Below are positions 1-5,922 of a stretch of DNA of 7,363 nt, piece by piece. Position 1 is the first letter of the stretch. Each line of letters begins with the position of its first letter. The notes under the pieces are model-generated. The model was given only the letters and a program-made list of their open reading frames with translations, was not told the origin of the DNA and searched no databases. Source of the stretch: a bacterium (GTDB taxonomy: Bacteria > Bacillota > Clostridia > Oscillospirales > Acutalibacteraceae); contig JAHKXX010000190.1 of assembly GCA_020627425.1 (NCBI GenBank), positions 1-7,363 on the forward strand, written 5' to 3'. The position numbers were made by a program, and so were the translations under genes.

Positions 1-1
1 G

Positions 2-50
2 GAGAGGGACAATAAACCCCGCTCGTACGCGTGCCGATAGGTAGGTGGTA
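2..50. repeat. Dispersed repeat, left copy
   Basis: Bases 2-18 (GAGAGGGACAATAAACC) are identical to 5512-5528. The following 15 bases match at 10 positions, including the shared block TGCGTG/CGCGTG. Over 49 ungapped bases about two thirds are identical. The copy may extend left beyond the window. In both copies one frame ends Glu-Gly-Gln-stop inside the identical block. No function is recognised; the pair brackets the DHH gene and the five-gene cassette. Confidence 0.6.
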
Positions 51-77
51 ACATCAATCAGAGTGCGCGAATCGACC

Positions 78-106
78 GCGGAGGCACTCCGCCGCAGGCA
101 CTCCGC
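78..106. repeat. Tandem decamer and GC-rich hairpin
   Basis: GGCACTCCGC occurs twice, at 83-92 and 97-106, with a 14-base period. GCGGAG (78-83) pairs perfectly with CTCCGC (87-92) over a three-base loop. It can pair equally well with the second CTCCGC (101-106), so two exclusive hairpins are possible. The hairpin ends just before the -35 box of the next promoter. There is no clear T run, so it is at best a weak end signal for an upstream gene outside the window. Confidence 0.5.
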
Positions 107-108
107 TC

Positions 109-137
109 TTGATAATAGTCATTATTTGTGGTATTAT
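109..137 (+). promoter_or_regulatory. Sigma-70-type promoter for the DHH gene
   Basis: TTGATA (109-114) and TATTAT (132-137) each match the sigma-70 consensus at 5 of 6 bases and are exactly 17 bases apart. TGG directly before the -10 gives an extended -10 element. Transcription would start near 144, leaving a leader of about 60 bases before the ATG at 205. No other promoter of this quality is seen before the downstream genes, so this one may drive the whole run to 5440. Confidence 0.7.
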
Positions 138-204
138 AAAATAAATAGCCTCAGTGTCATAAAAAATATGTTAAAAAGCACAATTTCAGAGAGGGGTTTT
201 TATA

Positions 205-1149
205 ATGGCCGGAAAAATGAGACTTGTAACAAGGAGCGACTTTGACGGACTGGTGTGCGCTATGCTGCTCAGAGAGATGGATATGATAGACGATATAAAG
301 TTTGTACATCCCAAGGATGTTCAGGATGGTAAGGTGGATATTACCGAAAATGATATTACCACAAACCTTCCGTTTGATCCGCGGGTAGGCATAGCATTTG
401 ACCACCACGAGAGCGAGATAGAGAGAAACGATACAGAAGAAATAAGCGATAAGTTTATCTGTCTGGGCGGAGCAAAGTCTGCGTCAAGAGTCGTATATAA
501 TTACTACGGCGGCAAGGACAGATTCAGAACCGTAACAGAGGAAATACTTACAGCCGTGGACAAGGGCGACAGCGCCGATTTTACCGTGGATGAGATACTT
601 AATCCCACCGGTTGGGTGCTTATGGATTTCATTATGGACGCAAGAACGGGACTCGGCAGATTCCACGATTTCCGCATATCCAATTATCAGCTTATGATGG
701 AGCTTATCGACTATTGTACAAACCATACTATCGACGAGGTATTGGCGCTGCCGGATGTAAAGGAGCGCACGGATCTGTATTTCTCACAGCAGGAGCAGTT
801 TAAAAAGCAGCTTCGTGAAGTAGTAAAAATACACGACAAGGTTGCCGTTATAGACCTTCGTCCACTTGATGTTATTTATACCGGAAACCGTTTTATGGTT
901 TATGCTATGTGGCCTGAAGTAGAGCTGAGCGTACACGTTGCATGGGGCTTCAAAAAGCAGAACACAGCCGTTATGATAGGCAAATCCATTGTAAACAGGG
1001 GAAATAAAATAGATATAGGCGACCTTTGTCTGACCTATGGCGGCGGCGGACACCCGAACGCAGGTACATGCCAGCTTGATAATGACATCGTTGACAGCGA
1101 GCTGCCTACGATAATAGCAAAGCTTAACGGAACTATCCCCGTGAAGTGA
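205..1149 (+). CDS. DHH/DHHA1 family phosphoesterase
   Basis: A 314-residue cytoplasmic protein of the DHH phosphoesterase superfamily, which hydrolyses phosphoester or phosphoanhydride bonds using divalent metals. Visible motifs are DFDG at residues 12-15 (motif I), the defining DHH at 66-68 within AFDHHESE, a further acidic motif around DKGDSADF (119-126), and a C-terminal DHHA1-type glycine-rich substrate loop, GGGGHPNAGTCQL, at 279-291. The N-terminal DHH and C-terminal DHHA1 layout resembles nanoRNase/pApase (NrnA) and exopolyphosphatase-like proteins, but the exact substrate cannot be told from sequence. The ATG at 205 follows an AGAGGGG ribosome site at 190-196 with good spacing; a second Met at residue 5 lacks its own site. 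The gene has its own promoter at 109-137. It ends 32 bases before the kinase-like gene on the same strand, so cotranscription is possible. It may equally be an unrelated housekeeping gene. Confidence 0.9.
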   Translation: MAGKMRLVTRSDFDGLVCAMLLREMDMIDDIKFVHPKDVQDGKVDITENDITTNLPFDPRVGIAFDHHESEIERNDTEEISDKFICLGGAKSASRVVYNYYGGKDRFRTVTEEILTAVDKGDSADFTVDEILNPTGWVLMDFIMDARTGLGRFHDFRISNYQLMMELIDYCTNHTIDEVLALPDVKERTDLYFSQQEQFKKQLREVVKIHDKVAVIDLRPLDVIYTGNRFMVYAMWPEVELSVHVAWGFKKQNTAVMIGKSIVNRGNKIDIGDLCLTYGGGGHPNAGTCQLDNDIVDSELPTIIAKLNGTIPVK

Positions 1150-1181
1150 TCGGATAAATACACAACATTTAAGGATAATAT

Positions 1182-1886
1182 ATGTTTAAAATAGAGCTTG
1201 CACAGCATACCATACAGATAAACAACAAATACGAATATGTTCATGCGCTTTGTAAGGACTATCTGACTGAAAAAAATCCGGAGTATACTATAGAGCTGTC
1301 CGACAGTGAGATAGCAGCTGAAAACAAGGATAATGCCGGCTACAGCCCCGGTTACCTTGAGGGGCTTGGCGTGTACAGAAAAATATGCGAGGCACTGTCA
1401 GAGCAGGATATTATTCTTTTTCACAGCTCGGCAATACAAATGGATAACAAGGCTATCCTGTTTACGGCTCCCAGCGGCACGGGAAAATCTACTCATTCAA
1501 GACTCTGGAAAAAACGCTTCGGCGACAAGGTAAGCTATATAAACGACGATAAGCCGCTGCTGAAATGTACGGACGACGGAGTTGTTGTGTACGGTACGCC
1601 CTGGGCAGGCAAGGACAGCTTACAGAGCAACACCTCTGCTCCTGTCGCGGCTGTAGTGGTTCTCACAAGGTCAAAGGAAAACAGAATTTATCCGATTTCT
1701 CGTGAGGACGGCTTTGCGATGCTGTTAAACCAGACCTACAGAATAAACGAGCTGCAAAAAATGACAATAATACTCAAAAATATAAACAGGCTCTCCTGCG
1801 TTCCGTTGTTCAGGCTGGAATGCAGTATTTCGACAGAAGCAGCAGAGCTTGTGTATAACACCCTGAAAGGAAGGGGAATACTATGA
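1182..1886 (+). CDS. HPr-kinase-like ATP-binding protein of a RiPP-type cassette
   Basis: A 234-residue cytoplasmic protein with an HprK/PEP-carboxykinase-like P-loop core. Residues 96-104 (APSGTGKST) form Walker A, preceded by the typical FHSSAI strand (80-85). NDDKPLL (121-127) is the metal-binding or Walker-B-like acidic motif, and GTPWAGK (138-144) is a second conserved loop of this kinase group. It is shorter than true HPr kinase (about 310 residues) and lacks that enzyme's N-terminal domain. Relatives sit in RiPP clusters, including lasso-peptide clusters of the paeninodin type, where such kinases phosphorylate the C-terminal residue of the precursor. That activity here is an inference from family and neighbours. 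AAGGAT at 1171-1176 lies at normal spacing from the ATG. The stop overlaps the next start (ATGA, 1883-1886), which implies translational coupling. Confidence 0.85.
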   Translation: MFKIELAQHTIQINNKYEYVHALCKDYLTEKNPEYTIELSDSEIAAENKDNAGYSPGYLEGLGVYRKICEALSEQDIILFHSSAIQMDNKAILFTAPSGTGKSTHSRLWKKRFGDKVSYINDDKPLLKCTDDGVVVYGTPWAGKDSLQSNTSAPVAAVVVLTRSKENRIYPISREDGFAMLLNQTYRINELQKMTIILKNINRLSCVPLFRLECSISTEAAELVYNTLKGRGIL

Positions 1887-2149
1887 AGCTAAAGGAAGGA
1901 TTTATCCTGCAGCAGGTCGGCAACGAATATATGGCTGTTGCTACCGGTGAGGCTGCCAAGGGTTTTAACGGCCTTATAAGAAACAACAAGACCGCAAACG
2001 ACATTTTCAGCCTCCTTATGACAGAGACTACCGAGGAAGAGGTAGTCGATGCGATGCTGGAAAAATACGACGCCCCCCGTCATGTGATAGCCGAGGATGT
2101 TCACGAAACCATCCTTCGTTTAAGAAAAGCGGGTTTTATAGATGGATGA
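1883..2149 (+). CDS. PqqD family RiPP recognition element protein
   Basis: An 88-residue PqqD-like protein. PqqD folds are small winged helix-turn-helix domains that bind the leader peptide of a ribosomally made peptide and hand it to modifying enzymes; in lasso-peptide clusters the equivalent is B1. The C-terminal two thirds carries the family pattern: a Gly-Phe-Asn-Gly turn (27-30), an aliphatic/aromatic helix (NDIFSLLM, 39-46), a TTEEEVVDAMLEKYD helix (49-63), and the closing DV..ILRLRKAGFI segment (72-86). Length is typical of stand-alone PqqD. The ATG overlaps the kinase stop by four bases and has a strong AAGGAAGGGG ribosome site at 1867-1876. Its end overlaps the next gene by eight bases. 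No radical SAM partner is present in the window, so classical PQQ synthesis is not indicated. Confidence 0.85.
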   Translation: MKLKEGFILQQVGNEYMAVATGEAAKGFNGLIRNNKTANDIFSLLMTETTEEEVVDAMLEKYDAPRHVIAEDVHETILRLRKAGFIDG

Positions 2150-2588
2150 GAAAAAGCTGAAAATACTCAGAGAAACCGGTCATTATATGACCAGTCCGCG
2201 CGGAGTGAGTATGTATCCTATGCTGCGCGAAAAAAAGGATATTGTGGACATTGTCCCCATAAGCCGCCCTCTGAAAAAATATGATGTGGTGATATACTAC
2301 CGTCCTGCGGATAATAACTGTGTTATACACAGATTCTTCAGGCATGAAAACGATTGCTGTATTATTTACGGCGACAACTGCCGTCAGAAAGAGGTTATAC
2401 CGCAGGAAAGGGTATTCGGAGTAGTTTCAAGGTTTTACAGAAACGGAAAATGGATATCCCCGGACAATAAGGGCTATAGGCTGTATGTCCATCTGTGGTG
2501 TGATTTTCTGCCTGTCAGGAGAGCTGTTTTCAGAGTAAGAGATAAATTGAAAAGAAGAAAACATAATGAAAAACAAAAACGCACTTAA
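2142..2588 (+). CDS. S24/S26 family peptidase, soluble Sec11-type
   Basis: A 148-residue protein with the signal-peptidase/LexA protease core. GVSMYPML (21-28) carries the likely nucleophile Ser23. CVIHRFF (60-66) puts a His (63) where bacterial signal peptidase I has its general-base Lys, as in Sec11/SipW types. YGDN (76-79) supplies the conserved Gly-Asp box. Unlike signal peptidases, it has no N-terminal membrane anchor: residues 1-20 are polar. The C-terminus (113-148) has an aromatic patch, then a strongly basic tail. It lies between the PqqD gene and the exporter, the slot held by the B2 leader protease in lasso-peptide clusters, so leader cleavage is the natural inference. The start overlaps the PqqD gene and its ribosome site is weak, so coupling to upstream translation is likely. 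It overlaps the next gene by 23 bases. Function is unproven. Confidence 0.75.
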   Translation: MDEKKLKILRETGHYMTSPRGVSMYPMLREKKDIVDIVPISRPLKKYDVVIYYRPADNNCVIHRFFRHENDCCIIYGDNCRQKEVIPQERVFGVVSRFYRNGKWISPDNKGYRLYVHLWCDFLPVRRAVFRVRDKLKRRKHNEKQKRT

Positions 2589-4263
2589 ATATCTATATGA
2601 TGTATCGGGAAAAACAAAATGGTCGGTCGTGCTTCTGACTGTCATTCAGGGTGTTCTCGGTATAGCGTCCGTTTTCTATGCACTGATTCTCAGAGATATT
2701 ATAAATTTCGCCGTAGAGGGTAACAGCAGCGGCTTTTTTGTCAGCACGTCTGTTTTTGCACTGCTGATATGCGTTCAGCTTGCGCTGAGATACTTTTGCC
2801 GCTATCTGGATGAGTACACACGCAGCAGGCTGGAGAACCGGTTTAAATATAGACTTTTTTCGTCAATACTTCATACAAGCTATTCATATGTTTCCTCCGT
2901 ACATTCTGGCGACTGGATGAACAGGCTTACCAATGATACAGTAGTTACCGCAAACGGTATTACCGATATACTGCCCGGGATTTTCGGTATGGCGGTAAAG
3001 CTTGTGGGTGCTGTAGTAATGATAATCATTATAGAGCCCCGGTCTGCTTTTCTTCTTTTTCCGGGCGGAATACTTATAGTACTTACATCATACCTTTTCC
3101 GTAAGAAAATAAAGACCCTTCACAAAGAGGTCCAGGAAAAGGACGGCAGACTAAGAATGTTTTTGCAGGACGTACTCGGATCTATGTCGGTGGTGCGCGC
3201 CTATGCGGCAGAGGATGATACGGCTGCTGCTGCGGATGAAAAAATGTCCGGGCACAGAGGCTCAAGACTAAAAAAGAACAGGTTTTCAAATTTATGCAAT
3301 CTGGGCTTTGGACTTATAATGAACGGAGCATATTTTATTGCTGCGCTTTACTGCGGCTACGGCATACTCACCGGCAGTATGAGCTACGGTACGTTTATGG
3401 CTGTACTACAGCTTATAGGTCAGATACAGGCTCCCTTTGCGAATATCTCCGGCTATGTGCCCCGGTATTATGCCATGCTTGCAAGCGCGGAGAGGCTTTT
3501 ATCAGTCGAAGTCATAGAGCAGGACGAAAAAGAAAAGCCAAAACCGCTTGAGGAGATACTCGGGATATATAATGATTCGTTTGAATATATAGGACTCAGA
3601 GAGGTGTGCTTTACATATCCTCCTCCGGTAGCAGAACAAGGCGACAGCAGCGAGATGCCGCCTGTGCTCTGCAATATAAGTCTTACTATAGGGCGCGGCG
3701 AGCTGGTGGCTTTTACGGGTCATTCGGGCTGCGGAAAAAGCACCGTATTGAAGCTGCTTATGGGGCTTTATGAGCCTGACAGCGGTGAAAGATGTATATC
3801 CATAAGAAACAGCCTGAAAAAACTTGACAGAGAATACCAGCGGCTGTTTGCCTATGTTCCTCAGGGAAATCATCTGATGAGCGGCACGGTAAGGGAGATA
3901 GTTTCATTTGCATCTCCAAAGCACGCAAACGACGATGAAAAAATAAGACATTCACTTAGAGTTGCCTGTGCCGAGCAATTTGTTGACAAGCTGAACGATG
4001 GAGCCGATACACTGCTCGGAGAGCGCGGACAGGGACTGTCCGAGGGTCAGATGCAGCGTCTTGCTATTGCAAGGGCAGTGTTTTCCGATCGCCCTGTACT
4101 TATGCTTGACGAGGCTACATCTGCTCTTGATTCCGAAACGGAAGAGAGACTTCTCCGAAACCTGCGCTCTATGACTGACAAAACCGTTATAATAGTCACT
4201 CACCGGCCTGCGGCGCTGAAGATCTGCGACAGGATTGTGGACTTTTCGGAGCTTTCTGAATGA
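2566..4263 (+). CDS. ABC transporter, fused permease and ATPase (peptide exporter type)
   Basis: A 565-residue half-transporter expected to work as a homodimer in the cytoplasmic membrane. The N-terminal permease has about six hydrophobic segments, around residues 19-42, 56-77, 134-156, 160-178, 244-268 and 274-290. The C-terminal ATPase shows Walker A GHSGCGKST (385-393), Q-loop Gln433 in YVPQGNH, signature LSEGQMQR (491-498, Glu in place of the second Gly of LSGGQ), Walker B VLMLDE (511-516), D-loop SALD (519-522) and His546. It has no N-terminal C39 peptidase domain, so it does not cut its own cargo. That fits a separate protease in the preceding gene. By position it matches the D exporter of lasso-type clusters, and the likely cargo is the mature peptide. 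The start at 2566 lies inside the end of the peptidase gene behind an AGAAG site. Confidence 0.93.
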   Translation: MKNKNALKYLYDVSGKTKWSVVLLTVIQGVLGIASVFYALILRDIINFAVEGNSSGFFVSTSVFALLICVQLALRYFCRYLDEYTRSRLENRFKYRLFSSILHTSYSYVSSVHSGDWMNRLTNDTVVTANGITDILPGIFGMAVKLVGAVVMIIIIEPRSAFLLFPGGILIVLTSYLFRKKIKTLHKEVQEKDGRLRMFLQDVLGSMSVVRAYAAEDDTAAAADEKMSGHRGSRLKKNRFSNLCNLGFGLIMNGAYFIAALYCGYGILTGSMSYGTFMAVLQLIGQIQAPFANISGYVPRYYAMLASAERLLSVEVIEQDEKEKPKPLEEILGIYNDSFEYIGLREVCFTYPPPVAEQGDSSEMPPVLCNISLTIGRGELVAFTGHSGCGKSTVLKLLMGLYEPDSGERCISIRNSLKKLDREYQRLFAYVPQGNHLMSGTVREIVSFASPKHANDDEKIRHSLRVACAEQFVDKLNDGADTLLGERGQGLSEGQMQRLAIARAVFSDRPVLMLDEATSALDSETEERLLRNLRSMTDKTVIIVTHRPAALKICDRIVDFSELSE

Positions 4264-4276
4264 AAGGACAAGGAAT

Positions 4277-5440
4277 ATGGGAAAAAACACTGTACAGGAC
4301 GCGATATATCTTTTGTCGTGCGCCGTTAACAATAAAAAGGCAGAGCCTGACAGAATCAAAAAGATGGATCTCACGGCTGTATATTCACTTTGCAGCATAA
4401 ACTCTCTTACTTCAGCGGCGTATTTTGCCATAGAGAAAAGCGGCTATGAGCCTGACGAGGGCAGTAAAGCCGTTTTGGAAAAATGGCAGCAGGAAAGAGA
4501 TAAGTCTATCCGAAGAATTATGCTTATGGACGCCGAGAGAGAGGCGCTGTGCACCTTTCTTGAGAGCAAGGGGATATGGTATCTGCCACTGAAGGGTATA
4601 ATCATCAAGGATATGTATCCTCATCCGGCTATGAGGCGGATGGCTGATAACGATATTCTGTTTGACAGCGATTACCGGGAGCAGGTACACGATTATTTTG
4701 TAAGCCGCAGCTATACCGTCGAAAGCTATTGCTGCAGCAATCATGATGTATATCAAAAGAAGCCCATATATAATTTTGAAATGCATACCGCTCTTTTTGA
4801 GGATTTCAAAAGTAAAGTGTGGGCTGACTACTACGGCGATATAACGGGGCTTGTACAAAAAAAGGACGGAAAGAATTTTGAGTACGAGTTTTTACCCGAG
4901 GAATTTTATATTTATTTTCTGTGTCATGCCAAAAAGCATCATTCCGGCAGCGGAACAGGACTTCGTACACTGCTCGATTTTTATATTATCAACAGGTATA
5001 TGAGCGACACTATTGACATAGATAAGATTGGCGACAAGCTGAAAGAGCTTGAAATATATGAATATGAAAACAGCTCCCGTGCATTGGCACAAAAGCTGTT
5101 TTCGGAAGAATTTGATTTTGAAGAACTTAGCGAAGCTGAGAAAGCTATGCTGTCACGATATACGGACTCGGGAACCTATGGCACTGTTGCACAGCGTGTT
5201 AAAAACCGCGTCACTGAAGATAATACAAAAAAGCCGACAAGGAACCGGAAAATAAAGTATATTTTTTCGCGGATGTTCCCGTCAAGAGCGTTTATGGAAA
5301 ACTGGTGTTACCGCGAATTCAAGGTCGGCTATAAGCGTCCGCTGCTGCTTCCGGCGGCGTATATATGGCGGCTGATAAAGAGCTTTTTTGTAAAGTCGTC
5401 AAGGTGGGGCGGTGAGCTTAGGGCTGTAAAAAAGCTGTGA
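4277..5440 (+). CDS. Nucleotidyltransferase family protein (PF14907-like)
   Basis: A 387-residue protein resembling the 'uncharacterised nucleotidyltransferase' family that accompanies many Firmicutes RiPP clusters. The core motif at 105-129 runs from LKGIIIKDMYP through MADNDILF, with Asp124 and Asp126 as likely metal ligands and EMH (168-170) as a candidate third acidic strand. A helical His-containing segment (FLCHAKKHH, 214-222) follows. The C-terminus has the family ending MFPSRAFM ... LLLPAAYIWRLIK (333-368). The frame opens at 4235, but that ATG lies inside the ABC gene without a ribosome site. The ATG at 4277 has AAGGA at 4270-4274 and sits 13 bases after the ABC stop, so it is chosen. 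By family, transfer of a nucleotide or nucleotide-activated group to the peptide is possible; the true substrate is unknown. It is the last gene of the run. Confidence 0.82.
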   Translation: MGKNTVQDAIYLLSCAVNNKKAEPDRIKKMDLTAVYSLCSINSLTSAAYFAIEKSGYEPDEGSKAVLEKWQQERDKSIRRIMLMDAEREALCTFLESKGIWYLPLKGIIIKDMYPHPAMRRMADNDILFDSDYREQVHDYFVSRSYTVESYCCSNHDVYQKKPIYNFEMHTALFEDFKSKVWADYYGDITGLVQKKDGKNFEYEFLPEEFYIYFLCHAKKHHSGSGTGLRTLLDFYIINRYMSDTIDIDKIGDKLKELEIYEYENSSRALAQKLFSEEFDFEELSEAEKAMLSRYTDSGTYGTVAQRVKNRVTEDNTKKPTRNRKIKYIFSRMFPSRAFMENWCYREFKVGYKRPLLLPAAYIWRLIKSFFVKSSRWGGELRAVKKL

Positions 5441-5444
5441 GTGT

Positions 5445-5525
5445 ATGCAAAATGATTACAGACCTGTGCAGGGTCGAAACGCGAATTGGCGTCTGCTCGC
5501 CGACGCAGACAGAGAGGGACAATAA
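5445..5525 (+). CDS. Possible 26-residue peptide ORF (doubtful)
   Basis: An ATG five bases after the nucleotidyltransferase stop opens 26 codons ending in Glu-Gly-Gln-stop within the dispersed repeat. The peptide is polar and rich in Arg and Asp, with one Trp. There is no convincing ribosome site, only GTGAGTG just upstream, but coupling to the preceding gene is possible. The left repeat copy also ends an open frame with Glu-Gly-Gln-stop. That is either chance within a conserved repeat or a sign of a small repeated peptide. It is the only short ORF adjoining the cassette that could be offered as a precursor, and the case is weak. Confidence 0.15.
   Translation: MQNDYRPVQGRNANWRLLADADREGQ
5488..5510. 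other. Overlapping small hairpins before the right repeat copy
   Basis: GTCTGC (5491-5496) pairs with GCAGAC (5505-5510) over an eight-base loop. GCGTC (5489-5493) can instead pair with GACGC (5502-5506), and GGCG (5488-5491) with CGCC (5498-5501), so three folds compete. The hairpin abuts the dispersed repeat and may be part of it, but the left copy is cut by the window edge so this cannot be compared. No T run follows, so it is not a clear terminator. Confidence 0.45.
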
Positions 5526-5560
5526 ACCAAGCCTGTATGCGTGTTAACATAGTAAGGGTA
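5512..5560. repeat. Dispersed repeat, right copy
   Basis: Second copy of the element at 2-50, in the same orientation: 17 bases identical, then divergent. It lies between the convergent nucleotidyltransferase and tRNA-Pro genes, 123 bases from the tRNA's CCA end. It is not a copy of tRNA sequence, so it does not look like a classical tRNA attachment site. Confidence 0.6.
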
Positions 5561-5626
5561 CTACCACAGTCAACTGCGTACAAAAAAGATATTCCTCGGT
5601 GTGCGGCAAAGTACTTGAACTCACGG

Positions 5627-5682
5627 AAAAAAACAGCGACCGTAGGGAGCGACTACGTGAATCGTCCCGTGCGGTCACGCAC
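5627..5682 (-). terminator. Probable tRNA-Pro 3' trailer and terminator
   Basis: Reading leftward from the CCA end, a perfect 5-bp hairpin with a 4-base loop (5669-5682) directly abuts the tRNA. Next comes a bulged 7-bp stem (GGGA+CGA at 5645-5652 with TCG+TCCC at 5662-5668) or, alternatively, a 5-bp stem (5641-5645 with 5653-5657). A run of seven T on the minus strand (5633-5627) follows after a gap of 7-11 bases. The gap makes it a weaker match to an intrinsic terminator than usual. Confidence 0.4.
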
Positions 5683-5759
5683 TGGTCGAGGTGACAGGAC
5701 TCGAACCTGCGGCATCTTGGTCCCAAACCAAGCACTCTACCAAACTGAGTTACACCTCG
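5683..5759 (-). tRNA. tRNA-Pro (anticodon TGG)
   Basis: The reverse complement folds as a complete 77-base cloverleaf. It has a 7-bp acceptor stem (CGAGGTG with CACCTCG), a D arm (ACTC/GAGT), an anticodon stem CTTGG/CCAAG around the loop TTTGGGA, a five-base variable region and a T arm with GTTCGAGTC. A discriminator A and an encoded CCA (5683-5685) complete it. The anticodon TGG (5723-5725) reads proline codons CCA and CCG. It is transcribed leftward, against the flanking protein genes, from the promoter at 5777-5805. Confidence 0.97.
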
Positions 5760-5776
5760 TTTTTTACAGCTTTTCA

Positions 5777-5805
5777 ATTATATCACCCATTGGGCTGTTT
5801 GTCAA
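5777..5805 (-). promoter_or_regulatory. Perfect sigma-70 promoter for tRNA-Pro
   Basis: On the minus strand TTGACA (5805-5800) and TATAAT (5782-5777) both match the consensus at every base and are exactly 17 bases apart. Transcription would start near 5770, about 11 bases before the tRNA 5' end, with an A-rich leader. This is the expected strength for a stable-RNA gene. Confidence 0.92.
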
Positions 5806-5878
5806 GCAAGCGTTTCTTTTTAATTCTCTATTAATACATAGATCATAGGGCTGTAACTACACAGCATTTAACATTTCA

Positions 5879-5907
5879 GACCGACAGTCTCTATCGGCGC
5901 TGCGGTC
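5879..5907 (+). promoter_or_regulatory. Hairpin just upstream of the signal peptidase start
   Basis: GACCG (5879-5883) pairs with CGGTC (5903-5907) and CAG (5885-5887) with CTG (5900-5902), with one bulged A and a 12-base loop. The stem ends 15 bases before the ATG at 5923, right before the weak ribosome site (AGGCAGGG, 5911-5918). It could modulate initiation or be a leftover structure. No convincing + strand promoter was found in 5760-5878. Confidence 0.4.
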
Positions 5908-5922
5908 AAAAGGCAGGGTAAA

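Noticed and set aside
45..245. 66-codon + frame before the DHH gene
   Set aside because: It runs through the repeat, hairpin and promoter, overlaps the DHH start in another frame, and has no ribosome site or family resemblance.
1883..2149. Classical PQQ cofactor biosynthesis
   Set aside because: Only a PqqD-like protein is present; no PqqE radical SAM, PqqA, PqqB or PqqC is visible, and stand-alone PqqD proteins are common in other RiPP systems.
4235..4276. Earlier ATG for the nucleotidyltransferase
   Set aside because: It lies inside the ABC gene without a Shine-Dalgarno sequence, while the ATG at 4277 has AAGGA at normal spacing and starts the family-like sequence.
3952..4431. 159-codon minus-strand frame over the ABC ATPase domain
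   Set aside because: It is a shadow of the conserved ABC motifs on the other strand, with no ribosome site or recognisable domain.
5512..5759. tRNA-Pro as an integration (att) site for the cassette
   Set aside because: No copy of the tRNA 3' end is found near the left end, the repeat is not tRNA-derived, and no integrase gene is present.
5799..5837. Promoter for the signal peptidase gene (TTGTCA with a downstream -10)
   Set aside because: TTGTCA at 5799-5804 overlaps the tRNA -35, and no hexamer at the right distance resembles TATAAT.
5486..5848. 120-codon open frame on the + strand across the tRNA region
   Set aside because: Its middle is the antisense of tRNA-Pro, giving the familiar false 'GDRTRTCGILVPNQALYQTE' translation; the rest is repeat and promoter sequence with no ribosome site.
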